Assembly: GCA_017396005.1 (NCBI GenBank)
Contig: JAFQNG010000077.1
Span: forward strand, 1 to 64,000
Reading direction: 5' to 3'
Length of the DNA stretch: 64,000 nt
DNA from: Desulfovibrio sp.
GTDB lineage: Bacteria > Desulfobacterota > Desulfovibrionia > Desulfovibrionales > Desulfovibrionaceae
Positions 44,688-54,106 of the stretch are shown in pieces; the first letter of the stretch is position 1, and every line of letters begins with the position of its first letter. A model generated the notes under the pieces. That model saw nothing but the letters and a program-made list of their open reading frames with translations. It made no database searches and was not told the DNA's origin. Both the position numbers and the translations under genes were made by a program.

Positions 44688-45356
44688 TTACAGTTCAATA
44701 CTCTCTGCCCTGGGCGCCATAGTGGTAATGCTCTTGACCACCAGGCCCAGGATAAAGCCCTCTGGCCGTTCGCTCAAGGTCACATGCTTGACTATGGGCG
44801 TATAGCCCCCTGCCGGATTATCCGGGCTCAGCACCATGAGGCTGAATCGGTGCCCTCTGGGCAGTGAGAGCCGCCGGAACATGCAGGCCCCCTTGACCTT
44901 ATCCGGCTCCCGCACAAGGTAGATCTGCCCTTCATGCAGCGGGGCAGTGCGTCTGGTATCCACCAGTACCATGTCGCCGGGGCAGAGCGTCGGCTGCATG
45001 GAGCGGTCATCAGCCTGTACCTCCAGCGCCAGTATGTCGGGCAGGGGGTCGGCCCTGTCCAGTATGCGCCAGTGGTCTGGCCGGATATCAATATCGTGCG
45101 GCCGTCTGCGCCCTGGCAGGGCAGGCGCGACCTCCCCGGGCATGGCAAAGCGTACCCCAAGGGCCATGAGCACAGGCTCCAGTCTGCGCAGGGTGGGCGT
45201 TGAGGCGCCGCTCAACCATCGCGAAATATTGGCCTCGCTCTCACCAGACGCCCGCGCCAGCTGTGCCTGATTGGCAAAGGGACGGCCTGATACGGCCTGT
45301 CGCAGTATCTCTATGGCGGATTCCAGCAGGCTGGGCTGATTATTTGTGTGTCTCAT
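44688..45356 (-). CDS. S24/LexA-type repressor closing the cargo operon
   Basis: A 222-residue protein with an N-terminal helix-turn-helix (about 28-66; NQAQLARASGESEANISRWL) and a C-terminal S24 domain with the nucleophile region DDRSMQPTLCPGD (Ser119). Where the family has Val-Lys-Arg after the second strand, this one reads MFRRL, so the catalytic lysine may be replaced by Arg161; Lys153 and Lys155 are close but shifted. It begins 3 bases after the ABC transporter gene and so is part of that operon, which is unusual for a phage repressor. Probably a regulator of the cargo operon or a second prophage repressor. Confidence 0.7.
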   Translation of the reverse strand: MRHTNNQPSLLESAIEILRQAVSGRPFANQAQLARASGESEANISRWLSGASTPTLRRLEPVLMALGVRFAMPGEVAPALPGRRRPHDIDIRPDHWRILDRADPLPDILALEVQADDRSMQPTLCPGDMVLVDTRRTAPLHEGQIYLVREPDKVKGACMFRRLSLPRGHRFSLMVLSPDNPAGGYTPIVKHVTLSERPEGFILGLVVKSITTMAPRAESIEL

Positions 45357-45359
45357 GGC

Positions 45360-47177
45360 TTATCCCTTCCCGTTGTCTGTCAGAAAGGCTTCATACAGCG
45401 GCAGCACTCTGGCCGGGCTGTCGATCATTTTCACTTTACCGTTGTCTATCCAGACAAGTGTATCGCAGCGTTCCACAGTGCTCAGGCGGTGGGCGATGAT
45501 GATGAGTGTGATGCCCTGTGGCAGGGAGAAGATGGTATTCATGATGGCGCGTTCCACGCCGCCGTCCAGTGCGCTGGTGGCTTCATCCAGAATGAGTATG
45601 GACGGCTCTGCATACAGGGCGCGGGCTATGGCCAGGCGCTGGGCCTGCCCGCCGGAAAGCCCTGTGCCCCCGGCGCCGAGCACGGTATCGATGCCGCGTT
45701 CTTCTGCCATATCCAGTTCTGCCATCTGGCAGGCGCGCAGCACCTTTTCCGCATCCCACGGTTTGCCCCACTGGCTGAAGGCTACATTCTCTGCCAACGT
45801 GCCTGCCAGTATGTAGGGGTTTTGCGGCACATAGCCTACCAGCGCACAGTAGGCAGCAAGGTCAGCCGGGCTGAGTGTGCGGCCGTCTACCAGCATGCGC
45901 CCTTGTGTGGGTTCCACAAGGCCGCTCAGAATGGCCGCTATGGTGCTCTTGCCTGCGCCCGACTGCCCGATGATGCCTATCTTGGCGCCTCTGGGGATGG
46001 TAAAATCAAGGCCGTGCAGGCTGTCTGCCGCAGCATCCGGATAGCGAAAGCAGACATCAGCAAAGCTGATGCTCTCGCGCAGGCTGTACTGCGGCGTGGG
46101 TTCGGCCAGTGCAGCCGTATTCCCGCTCTTGAGGGCGTTTTCTACGGCACTCAGGCACTGCAGGGCCGCATGGCGTGAGCCGCGCACCTGCACCATGGCG
46201 CTGAGAGAGCGGTTGATCAGCGGCAGCACCCGCCACGCTACCAGCATGAACATGGCCAGCACTGCCGTGATGCGTGCTGGTGAGCTTTCCAGCCAGAGCC
46301 ACATGACGGCGTAGGCTGCCAGCACAGAGGCAAATCCGGCGGATTCCAGTATCCAGGTGGGCATGGTCGGCCCGATGGTCAGAAAGGCCCGGCTCGGTGC
46401 GCCCTGTCGTGTGGCTTCGTTGAACTTGCTGAAAAAGGTCTCCTGCTGGCGGTAGATGAGCATCTCCCTTGCGCCGTTCATGGCATTGAGGCTTGCCTTG
46501 CTCTCCTGCCGTGCCCATTCCGCAGCGTTCTTGCCTGCCCTGTCCATGGCGCCCCGCAAGCGCCTGTAGGTCAGTACAGCCAGGCCAGTCATGGCTGCCA
46601 TGACCAGCAGCACCGGCCCGGGCGTTGCCGCCACCAGCATGAGCGTCATGATCAGGGCAATGGCCGCATAGATGTAGACCATCATGAGGTTGATGATCAT
46701 GCGCCCCAGTTCGCCACGCCAGGCTATGGCCTGATACATGGCATGGCTGTCGCCTGACAAATGCAGGATGTACGGGCTGTAGAGATAGTGCCGGAAGATG
46801 GTATTCCCCGCAAAGATGGCAATGCGTTCGCCCAGTTGATTGGTGCGGTGTGCCACCAGGGCAGAAATGATGTTTTTGGCTGTGATGAGCACAACCACAC
46901 AGGCCGAAGCCATAAGGCCGAAACGCATGGGATCCTGCGTCAGTGTAGCCAGAGGCGGCACAAACTCAAAGACGCGCACAAAGACAGGGTGCTGCACAAG
47001 GCGGTCTGGCGAGACCAGACTGGCAGCCATGAGCGAGATGAAGAGTATGGAGCAGACCTCCAGCACAGCCTGCACAAAGACCAGCGCAAAGACCCAGACT
47101 GTGCCCCACCGCAGGGAGCGGGGCAGGATGGTGTAGATGCGGTGGAAGTCATGAAAAAAGGATTGCAGTACTGTCAT
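45360..47177 (-). CDS. ABC exporter with fused membrane and ATPase domains
   Basis: A 605-residue half-transporter: six membrane helices in the first about 320 residues, then an ATPase domain with Walker A (GQSGAGKST, near 400), signature LSGGQAQRLAIARAL (near 507) and Walker B ILILDEATSALD (near 529). It would work as a dimer. In this operon it may export a modified peptide, as the D protein of lasso clusters does, or flip a lipid-linked glycan, as PglK does. Composition is GC-rich, unlike the AT-rich genes just upstream. SD is weak. Confidence 0.8.
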   Translation of the reverse strand: MTVLQSFFHDFHRIYTILPRSLRWGTVWVFALVFVQAVLEVCSILFISLMAASLVSPDRLVQHPVFVRVFEFVPPLATLTQDPMRFGLMASACVVVLITAKNIISALVAHRTNQLGERIAIFAGNTIFRHYLYSPYILHLSGDSHAMYQAIAWRGELGRMIINLMMVYIYAAIALIMTLMLVAATPGPVLLVMAAMTGLAVLTYRRLRGAMDRAGKNAAEWARQESKASLNAMNGAREMLIYRQQETFFSKFNEATRQGAPSRAFLTIGPTMPTWILESAGFASVLAAYAVMWLWLESSPARITAVLAMFMLVAWRVLPLINRSLSAMVQVRGSRHAALQCLSAVENALKSGNTAALAEPTPQYSLRESISFADVCFRYPDAAADSLHGLDFTIPRGAKIGIIGQSGAGKSTIAAILSGLVEPTQGRMLVDGRTLSPADLAAYCALVGYVPQNPYILAGTLAENVAFSQWGKPWDAEKVLRACQMAELDMAEERGIDTVLGAGGTGLSGGQAQRLAIARALYAEPSILILDEATSALDGGVERAIMNTIFSLPQGITLIIIAHRLSTVERCDTLVWIDNGKVKMIDSPARVLPLYEAFLTDNGKG

Positions 47178-47193
47178 TGTGCTCGAAAGGCTA

Positions 47194-47841
47194 TTACTTG
47201 CGTAAAAGCCTGCTTCGTAAAGCCGTAGCGTAATCCTTACGCTCTTCTGTTGGACGTGTTCTGCCGGTATTATTGTTATGTATTCTTCGGTTGAGTGCTA
47301 TGAATGGAGCCTTAATTATATTTGCTCCAGAATTTTGAACGCGAAGCATGAATTCCATTGATTCTCCATACATATTTTCATTAAAATAACCTATCTTATC
47401 AATGAAAGAACGTCTAAACATGGTTGAGCATACAGATCCATAGATTGGATTGTTATTAATTGAAAATATGTTGTTACTGTTAATTATTTCTGGTGAAATA
47501 AAATTCATTAATTTTGCCATAACAACATCAATATTTTTATGTTCATTAAATATGTTTAAAAAATTTTTTAAAGAGTTTGAAGTAAGGATATCGTCATGAT
47601 CGTGAAAGATAATAAATTCTCCGCATGAATGTTTAATTCCATAATTTCTAGCAGTTGCTGTTCCGGAATGGGGTATGGTTAGTGTTTTGCATCCTAAATT
47701 TTTTGATATTTCAACAGTTGAATCTGTTGATCCGTCATCAACAAGAATTATTTCTTTTTTTACATCTTGATTTTTTATATTTAAAATGGCTTCAGATAAA
47801 TAATTTTCGCCATTATGACAGGCAATGATAATAGAAATCAT
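47194..47841 (-). CDS. Family 2 glycosyltransferase
   Basis: A 215-residue GT-A enzyme with the typical start SIIIACHNGENYLSEAILNI, VDDGSTDST, and FHDHDD in place of the DxD metal site. It is short, with no membrane segment, and has a more GC-like C-terminal tail (TGRTRPTEERKDYATALRSR) than the rest, as if its end had fused with older sequence at the edge of the AT-rich block. It probably adds a sugar in the pathway of this operon. Confidence 0.75.
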   Translation of the reverse strand: MISIIIACHNGENYLSEAILNIKNQDVKKEIILVDDGSTDSTVEISKNLGCKTLTIPHSGTATARNYGIKHSCGEFIIFHDHDDILTSNSLKNFLNIFNEHKNIDVVMAKLMNFISPEIINSNNIFSINNNPIYGSVCSTMFRRSFIDKIGYFNENMYGESMEFMLRVQNSGANIIKAPFIALNRRIHNNNTGRTRPTEERKDYATALRSRLLRK

Positions 47842-47880
47842 ATGTTAGTCCTCTTTGGATTGTATTGTAAAATTAAATTA

Positions 47881-48600
47881 TTATAATGCTGATTTTTTTA
47901 TATTATTTCTTATGTATGAAAAAATAATTTTTTTAACTTCGCTGGTATGGTGTTTATTTGTTGATTGAATTCCATATGGATGGCATCTTCTCATATAGTA
48001 AACGTTATCTATAAAATGATTAAGATTTATATTGTATTTATATTTCATTCTATATAACCATTCAAGATCATTTCCAACAACTAAATCTGTATTTCTTGGA
48101 CCAACTTTTTCTATAAGTTGCCTTCTTGCAAGTAAAGTACATTGATGTTTGTCCTCTTGTTTTGGATAATATCCATATAAATTGTGGTATTTTTCTGATG
48201 AGATTTCTTTTCTGGAATAATCAGTGAAATAAAAATTTATAAATTTTGTAAATACAAGTTCAGCATCACTATAACAAGATAGATATCTTATTTGTGCTGA
48301 AAGCTTGCCTGGTAAAAAATAGTCATCACTATCTAGAAAAGCAATAAAATCTCCTGTTGATTTTTCAAAACATAGATTACGTGCAGAGGCATTTCCTTGA
48401 TTTTGTTGATAGTAGTATTTAATTAAATTGGTTTTATATGATTTTACTATTTTATAAGAATTGTCTGTAGAACCATCATCTACTATAACTATTTCTATTG
48501 GTCTATAGTCTTGGTTTAATACAGAATCTATACATTCTTTTATATATTTTTCACTATTAAATATAGGAATTAATACTGATATTAATCGATTGCTTTTCAT
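47881..48600 (-). CDS. Family 2 glycosyltransferase
   Basis: A 239-residue GT-A enzyme: SVLIPIFNSEKYIKECIDSV, IVDDGSTDNS, nucleotide-sugar region GNASARNLCFEKS, and DSDD as metal site, followed by a C-terminal part with DLEWLYRMKYKYN. Very AT-rich. It is separated from its neighbours by 7 and about 39 bases in a same-strand series. Confidence 0.8.
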   Translation of the reverse strand: MKSNRLISVLIPIFNSEKYIKECIDSVLNQDYRPIEIVIVDDGSTDNSYKIVKSYKTNLIKYYYQQNQGNASARNLCFEKSTGDFIAFLDSDDYFLPGKLSAQIRYLSCYSDAELVFTKFINFYFTDYSRKEISSEKYHNLYGYYPKQEDKHQCTLLARRQLIEKVGPRNTDLVVGNDLEWLYRMKYKYNINLNHFIDNVYYMRRCHPYGIQSTNKHHTSEVKKIIFSYIRNNIKKSAL

Positions 48601-48607
48601 AGTATTG

Positions 48608-49627
48608 TTATTTAAAGATTATTTTTAGTAGTGGCAGTTTGTTAAAAAGATATATTTTTTTTATATTTTTAGATGTCTGTACTATTTTTAAAAATGGTAT
48701 TTTATTAAATAGCCTGTATTGTATATCTTTATAACCATGATTTTTAATAGTATCCCAATATATATCAGAATTGCATAGCCCAATAGGGATACTGCCGGAA
48801 TGGCCTTGATATGACCATGGTCTCTTACCTTCTAGATTGTCGATTGAGTTTATATCATAATCATCAATGGTAAAATCAAAAATATTAATATTTTCTATTA
48901 ATCTATTTATATTTGAAGAGCGTACTAATGCAATGTTTCCTTTTTGAATGCTCCATCTTATTGCAATTTGAAATATTGTTTTTTTATATTTATTTTCTAA
49001 TTCATTTAGTATCGGATGATTTAGACCTCGATTTTGATTAAGTGTTCCCCATCCAACTATTTGTATGTTATTTTTATTTGTAATATTTGATGTCTGTATA
49101 TTTTGGTGAAATGGACTTATTTCAAATTGATGGACTTGTGGATTTATTTTTTTTATTCTGTTAAAGAATCCAAGTCTTGTTTCATGAAAGTTTGATATGC
49201 CTATAGATCTAACTTTTTTGTCTTTGTATAATTTCTCAAGAGCTCGATAAGATTTAATAATATTGTCTTTCCAATTGATATCGTCCCAATAAGGTTGATG
49301 TAAAATGTATTGATCTATATATTCTAAGTCTAGTTTTTTTCTACTTTCGTCAAATGCAGCAAGAGTTTCTGTGTATCCAGGTAAATGAAAAGGAGATTTT
49401 GTTGTTACAAAGATATCTTCTCTTGAGCATATTTTATTCTTAATAGAGTTATTTATTGCAATTCCTATTTCTTCTTCATTGCCATATAACTGTGCGGTAT
49501 CAATTAATCGATAGCCATATTTAATTGCATTTGTGACTCCTTGAATACATTCGTATCCTTTCATTTTATCAGTCCCGTATCCAATAAGAGGCATTTTTAT
49601 ACCGTTGTTTAATATTGTGTATTTCAT
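48608..49627 (-). CDS. Aldo-keto reductase
   Basis: A 339-residue NADPH-dependent oxidoreductase of the aldo-keto reductase family. The catalytic tetrad is visible: Asp and Tyr in RLIDTAQLYGNEEEIG, Lys in VTTKSPFH, His in YILHQPYW; the phosphate-binding LVRSSNINRL is near 245. The C-terminal tail (about 290-339) is extended and basic. The start at 49627 is preferred (AAGGA about 9 bases upstream). Within the glycosyltransferase block it may act on a nucleotide sugar or another intermediate; that is inference. Confidence 0.8.
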   Translation of the reverse strand: MKYTILNNGIKMPLIGYGTDKMKGYECIQGVTNAIKYGYRLIDTAQLYGNEEEIGIAINNSIKNKICSREDIFVTTKSPFHLPGYTETLAAFDESRKKLDLEYIDQYILHQPYWDDINWKDNIIKSYRALEKLYKDKKVRSIGISNFHETRLGFFNRIKKINPQVHQFEISPFHQNIQTSNITNKNNIQIVGWGTLNQNRGLNHPILNELENKYKKTIFQIAIRWSIQKGNIALVRSSNINRLIENINIFDFTIDDYDINSIDNLEGKRPWSYQGHSGSIPIGLCNSDIYWDTIKNHGYKDIQYRLFNKIPFLKIVQTSKNIKKIYLFNKLPLLKIIFK

Positions 49628-49631
49628 ATTA

Positions 49632-50546
49632 TCATATCCTTTTTGATATATTATCACGTAAAACTTTATATATCAATAAATTATCAAAATTTTCAAATAT
49701 AGAATCTGGTCTCATGTTTATTGTGTTGCATTCAATATATTTGATTTTGCTACTTTTTAGTTTGTATAAAAAATATCCCGTTATTCTTTCAATTATATAT
49801 GCAATATCTCTTGTTTCGTTTGATTTTTTAAGTATGTTTAAATAAATTTTACTTTTATCGGAATTTATTGGTGTAAAATTTGATTTGTCTAGTGAGATTA
49901 GATAATTCAATATAGGATACATCCAATTGCAAAATTCAAAAAAAATATTTTTTTTCATGATGTATATTTCATGACAATATCCGCTGTCTCTTTTTAAATA
50001 ATTCTGAAGTTTGTATGATTCTTCTGGGTATATATTTATTATAGCGTCTTTTAATATATCTACAAGATGGTTTCCGTGGAGTTTTGCTAGATGTTCTTCG
50101 ACTGATGGATGTAATTTTTCTTGTATTGGAATAATAAGTTCTAAATTTTTTATTGTTTTAAGAAAGTAAGGAGATAATAGTTTTCTATATCCAAATGACC
50201 CAAAGTATTTAGGATTTCCCAGGATAGAATAGTTTTTCCAAGCAAAATATGTTCCAGTAAATAATCCTATTCTCCTGTTTAAATTTGATATATTGTCAGG
50301 ATATTCATTGTCTCCAATACAATAATTTTTAAGCCAGCTGAGGTCGTCAATGGTAATAGATCCAAATTTTGATGCTTGATTCCATATTTCACGTCCTAAA
50401 TGTATGGGTGTTAATATATTTGTTTTGAATAGAAATGATGGTTTAACATAACCAACAAAAATTTTAATCAAGGTTTCATTAGGGGAGTTAATATAGTCAA
50501 ACTGCTTATATTCATATAGTAAAGAAGAGCAAATTTTTTTATTCAT
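49632..50546 (-). CDS. DUF4422-type glycosyltransferase-like protein
   Basis: A 304-residue AT-rich protein with the DUF4422 pattern: ISNLNRRIGLFTGTYFAWKN near residue 85, then FGSFGYRKLLSPYFLK, and EIYIMKKNIFFEFCNWMYPI later. This family occurs in capsular and exopolysaccharide clusters and is thought to transfer sugars. It overlaps the upstream glycosyltransferase by 4 bases and lies 4 bases from the aldo-keto reductase gene. Confidence 0.7.
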   Translation of the reverse strand: MNKKICSSLLYEYKQFDYINSPNETLIKIFVGYVKPSFLFKTNILTPIHLGREIWNQASKFGSITIDDLSWLKNYCIGDNEYPDNISNLNRRIGLFTGTYFAWKNYSILGNPKYFGSFGYRKLLSPYFLKTIKNLELIIPIQEKLHPSVEEHLAKLHGNHLVDILKDAIINIYPEESYKLQNYLKRDSGYCHEIYIMKKNIFFEFCNWMYPILNYLISLDKSNFTPINSDKSKIYLNILKKSNETRDIAYIIERITGYFLYKLKSSKIKYIECNTINMRPDSIFENFDNLLIYKVLRDNISKRI

Positions 50547-52360
50547 AATTGTGTCATAAATTTTTTTCTTAAATCCCTAAAAATTTTTTCTTTAACACTT
50601 ATTTCTATATGAGGTATCATGCCAATCATTGATACGGTTCCAGCAAAAAGATGATTTTTATATTTACTATTTATATATTCCAAAGATTTAAAATATGATT
50701 TAGGTGTTATATGATATCCTGACCAATGACAACAATTTATATTAACCGTATATGATTTGATATTATGATTTAGTAAAGACGATATACAAAAATCTTCTAC
50801 ATATAAATCCCATGGAAGATTTTCATCAAATTTTAAATTGTATTTTTGTATTAATGATGAATGTACAAGAAGTGCTTGGCAATCAAAAGTATCAGTAAGA
50901 TTTAAATAGCTGTTAGTATCTCCTAGTCTTCGCAATCCACTGCCGTCCCTTCTTCTTTCGAGACAACTACCTATTGTATTTCTTGTAACATATAATATAT
51001 CATTACTTTTATTTATAATTTCATATTTTGAACCAATTGGTCCATAAATAGATTCTTTATCTAAATTGTCGAGATGTGGAATAATATCTTCAAGTATCTC
51101 CCAATCACAGTGGCAAAATAAAATCCAATTATTTTCTTTATGTTGTGATATGAAGTTATTATATCTTTTTGTAATAAAGATATTATCTTTTGTATTATCT
51201 ATAATATTAATTTTTATATTTTTCCTATGTTTTATAAATTTATTGTTTCCGACACACCTGTTATAGATTTTATAGTTATTTACTACAGTTACAATATCAA
51301 TTGTATTTTGCATGTCGTTTGACAGTATTTTGCTGTGATATCTATCTATAATATTAGTATAGTTATTTTCTAAGATATTAATAGTAGTTAAATATTCATT
51401 ATTTTTATTTTGTAAATTTTTAATTTCTTTTATATTATTGTAATTCACAAGCTTATCTATACTTGGGTTCTGTAATATTACACTCAGGATGTTGCACTGT
51501 ATATTTTTAATTATAAAATGCTTAATATTTATTTTTTTCCATAATTTATAAAATTTTGTTGAAAAATATATGTTTATTTTTAAATCAAAATATTTTGAAT
51601 TTGCAAACAAAAGTTCTAAATATCTTGAAATAATAAATCCTTTTTGTTTATCGTTTATGTTATTGGGTAGTTGAGATAAATCATATAATCCTTCTAGCTT
51701 ATTATTTATTTTTGTTTTGTATGAATTATCTTTTAATGAAAATTTAAATGATGATGTTGAATCATTTCTCTTTATAATGTTAATAATTGCATTATTGTTT
51801 ATGTAAATACTATTTGCATGTATTGCACACGTAAGTGAAAAAATCGGATCCTCCATATCGTATTTGTCAGGAAATAATATATTATTATCAAAGATAAGTT
51901 TGCTTTTTATAATTGCACTACAAAATTCTCCATAAAAATAATGTTTATCTATTTTGATATGATTGTTTATATCGTAGCTTATTTTGTTGTTGTGAATATA
52001 TTTATACACTCCTTTAGCTATATCTGCGCACTGTTCAATTGCTGTAAAATATAGTAATTCAAGATAATTTAAACTTGGATAATCGTCACTATCTATAAAA
52101 CTGATAAACTCACCTGTGGCTTCTTTTATTCCTTTATTTCGAGATGATCCTGGACCTCGATTGATTTTATTATTTATTAGTTTTATTCGATGGTCATTTT
52201 TTTTATATATATTTAGTATGTCTATGCTTGAATCTGTAGAGGCATCATTTACACAAATAATCTCAATATCCTTCAGTGTCTGTCCACATACGCTGTCCAG
52301 ACAACGGCGTAAGTAAGATTCTGTATTATAGACTGGAATGATGACAGAAACTTTAGGCAT
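50543..52360 (-). CDS. Two-domain glycosyltransferase
   Basis: A 605-residue protein with an N-terminal GT-A domain (SVIIPVYNTESYLRRCLDSV; VNDASTDSS; FIDSDDYPS) and a separate C-terminal glycosyltransferase-like domain (about 355-605; NWILFCHCDWEIL, IYGPIGSKYE, then DCQALLVHSSLI with LPWDLYVEDFCISSL). A linker of about 100 residues with many Asn and Ile lies between. The protein could add two sugars in sequence. Only the first dozens of codons are less AT-rich. No good ribosome-binding site is seen. Confidence 0.75.
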   Translation of the reverse strand: MPKVSVIIPVYNTESYLRRCLDSVCGQTLKDIEIICVNDASTDSSIDILNIYKKNDHRIKLINNKINRGPGSSRNKGIKEATGEFISFIDSDDYPSLNYLELLYFTAIEQCADIAKGVYKYIHNNKISYDINNHIKIDKHYFYGEFCSAIIKSKLIFDNNILFPDKYDMEDPIFSLTCAIHANSIYINNNAIINIIKRNDSTSSFKFSLKDNSYKTKINNKLEGLYDLSQLPNNINDKQKGFIISRYLELLFANSKYFDLKINIYFSTKFYKLWKKINIKHFIIKNIQCNILSVILQNPSIDKLVNYNNIKEIKNLQNKNNEYLTTINILENNYTNIIDRYHSKILSNDMQNTIDIVTVVNNYKIYNRCVGNNKFIKHRKNIKINIIDNTKDNIFITKRYNNFISQHKENNWILFCHCDWEILEDIIPHLDNLDKESIYGPIGSKYEIINKSNDILYVTRNTIGSCLERRRDGSGLRRLGDTNSYLNLTDTFDCQALLVHSSLIQKYNLKFDENLPWDLYVEDFCISSLLNHNIKSYTVNINCCHWSGYHITPKSYFKSLEYINSKYKNHLFAGTVSMIGMIPHIEISVKEKIFRDLRKKFMTQL

Positions 52361-52373
52361 ATATTCTACTTTT

Positions 52374-52502
52374 TTATCCCTTTAATTTATATGATAGTGT
52401 GTGAAACTCTATTTTGAGCATTGTGAACAGTAGAACAAAGATTATGACCACCAATTTTTCAATACGCTGCCAGGCAAGGATGTTACCTACCCTGCTTATT
52501 AT
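52374..52502 (-). pseudogene. Possible remnant of a lasso-type B2 (transglutaminase-like) gene
   Basis: A frame that overlaps the PqqD stop reads SRVGNILAWQRIEKLVVIIF, then VLLFTMLKIEFHTLSYKLKG, to TAA. This is like the membrane-anchored N-terminus of lasso-peptide B2 proteases (basic stretch, hydrophobic helix, then a short Leu/Tyr/Lys segment), which normally directly follows B1. No ATG or GTG starts it, and the catalytic domain is missing: the AT-rich glycosyltransferase block begins here. The match is by pattern only, over about 40 residues. Confidence 0.35.
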
Positions 52503-52972
52503 TTTTGTATTTTAGCTTCCTTGGCAGCCACGACGTCCTGATCGGTTTCAAGGCTATCCATGTCAGGCTGCCAGCCTGTATCATCCTTCACTTCATGAAT
52601 GGGGTCAGCGAGCAGCAGTTCCTGCGCGTCATTGAATTCCTGCAGAGTGAGGGTAAATTCGTCTGTCTTGGCTGTGTCGGCGTCAATGTTCACTGCGCCT
52701 GTGCCATCCCCGCCTTCGAGTATGATTTCAAAATCCTTGAGCGCATCTACAAAGCTATTGAAGCGGGCTTCCATGTCTTCTGGTGCATCTGGCAGGGCCT
52801 TGAGGGCTGTCAGCACGGCTTCTGCAGAGGCATCGTCCATGAGACTGCCGAACACCTGTGTGCCAAGGCCGTTCATGCCATAATAAATGCCGGTCTCGCT
52901 GTTGATAACAATGGCAATGCCGTCAGCAATATCGCTGAACATCTTGGCTTCATTCAAAACATAGCTGCTCAT
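52499..52972 (-). CDS. PqqD-like (RiPP recognition element) protein with acidic tail
   Basis: A 157-residue protein. The first about 95 residues have the PqqD/B1 winged-helix pattern (GIAIVINSETGIYYGMNGLG, then an acidic helical segment), which in other systems binds leader peptides. The remaining 60 residues form an acidic, probably disordered tail (DADTAKTDEFTLTL, WQPDMDSLETDQDVVAAKE) that most B1 proteins lack. It lies 15 bases after the HPr-kinase-like gene. A precursor peptide was not found. Confidence 0.65.
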   Translation of the reverse strand: MSSYVLNEAKMFSDIADGIAIVINSETGIYYGMNGLGTQVFGSLMDDASAEAVLTALKALPDAPEDMEARFNSFVDALKDFEIILEGGDGTGAVNIDADTAKTDEFTLTLQEFNDAQELLLADPIHEVKDDTGWQPDMDSLETDQDVVAAKEAKIQK

Positions 52973-52987
52973 GATGGCTCCTGTGCT

Positions 52988-54106
52988 CTATTTTGCGTGT
53001 AAGTTTTCCAGAAAACGGCGCAAACAGGCCGTATTCTTTGCCAGATCTGGTGAAAGATTGATGCGGTAAAACGGCAGGTCATTGACGAAGGAAGCCAGCT
53101 TGTAAATGGTGGCAATATCCTGCGTTTCGCCTGTCTGCATCACAGAGGAATACACAAATTCGTCAAGGCCCTGACCCTTGTAACCGGGCTCGATGCTGGG
53201 TTCCTTGCAATGGCAGATGTTCAGGAACATGCACAGCTTTACAGGGTACTGACTGCGGAAATTCGTGTGATATCCTGCTATGTTGAACACGTATTTGTCT
53301 TTGCGCGCATTGTTGGAGACAAAGCGGGCAGTCACGCCGGGCGAGAGCTTTTGCCACATGCTGGGGTGCAGGGTGATGATGGAATAGATGGGCGAGGCCA
53401 GCAGTTGACCGCCTTCCTGCTCCAGAATCAGATAGTCGTCAGACACATACTCAAAGCCGTCCAGCAAAGCCTGCACTGAAAAGGTGGATTTGCCCCTGTA
53501 GCCCATGCCGCAGAGCAGGACGCCAGTGTCATTCAGGCCCACCACAGCGCCGTGTGCCAGATTGCTCGCTGGCCCCTTGAGTATGCGGGCAATGACCTGC
53601 ACAAAAATGTGGCCGCGCTTGATGAACTCTTCTGGCGAAAGGTCAAAATCCGCATAGTAAAAGGTATTGCTCTGCGGGTTCCAGCCAGTGAGCATATGGC
53701 CCTTTGCATGTACCTCCAGCAATGGCTTGCTGTGCAACAGGCGCTCATCGAAAATGCCCAGATAGTCCAGGGGTCGGTTTGCGCCATACATGCGGTCGAT
53801 ACGGTACTGACGATACAGGCCTGATGTGCGGTCAGCAGTAATCAGATAGTGCGGCAATCTGGCAAAATCCTTCTCCTGCCAGATGATCAGGGTACAGTCA
53901 TAGCCGGGCGCGTCATCCTGCAGCACATATTCCAGCTGATTGTGCACATGCCACCAGTATTCCTGTGCGTAACTCACAAGGCGTACTGTCTTGCGGCCCA
54001 GACGCAGATATTTGACAAAGGCCGGCTCACGTCCCTGAGATGCACGGGCCTCCAGTGCTGTGAATGTAGCGGTAATATCCCGTGCTGTGGGCCTGTCAAA
54101 ACGCAT
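52988..54106 (-). CDS. HPr-kinase-like protein
   Basis: A 372-residue protein with an HprK-type P-loop (GMGYRGKST, near 198-206) and the following VSDDYLILEQ, equal to the kinase's metal-binding strand. HprK-related kinases occur in lasso and other peptide-maturation clusters, where some phosphorylate the precursor, and in glycan clusters. The N-terminal half (1-180) is strand-rich without a known motif. The start at 54106 is chosen for GGGGG five bases upstream. It overlaps the nucleotidyltransferase gene by 11 bases. Confidence 0.7.
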   Translation of the reverse strand: MRFDRPTARDITATFTALEARASQGREPAFVKYLRLGRKTVRLVSYAQEYWWHVHNQLEYVLQDDAPGYDCTLIIWQEKDFARLPHYLITADRTSGLYRQYRIDRMYGANRPLDYLGIFDERLLHSKPLLEVHAKGHMLTGWNPQSNTFYYADFDLSPEEFIKRGHIFVQVIARILKGPASNLAHGAVVGLNDTGVLLCGMGYRGKSTFSVQALLDGFEYVSDDYLILEQEGGQLLASPIYSIITLHPSMWQKLSPGVTARFVSNNARKDKYVFNIAGYHTNFRSQYPVKLCMFLNICHCKEPSIEPGYKGQGLDEFVYSSVMQTGETQDIATIYKLASFVNDLPFYRINLSPDLAKNTACLRRFLENLHAK

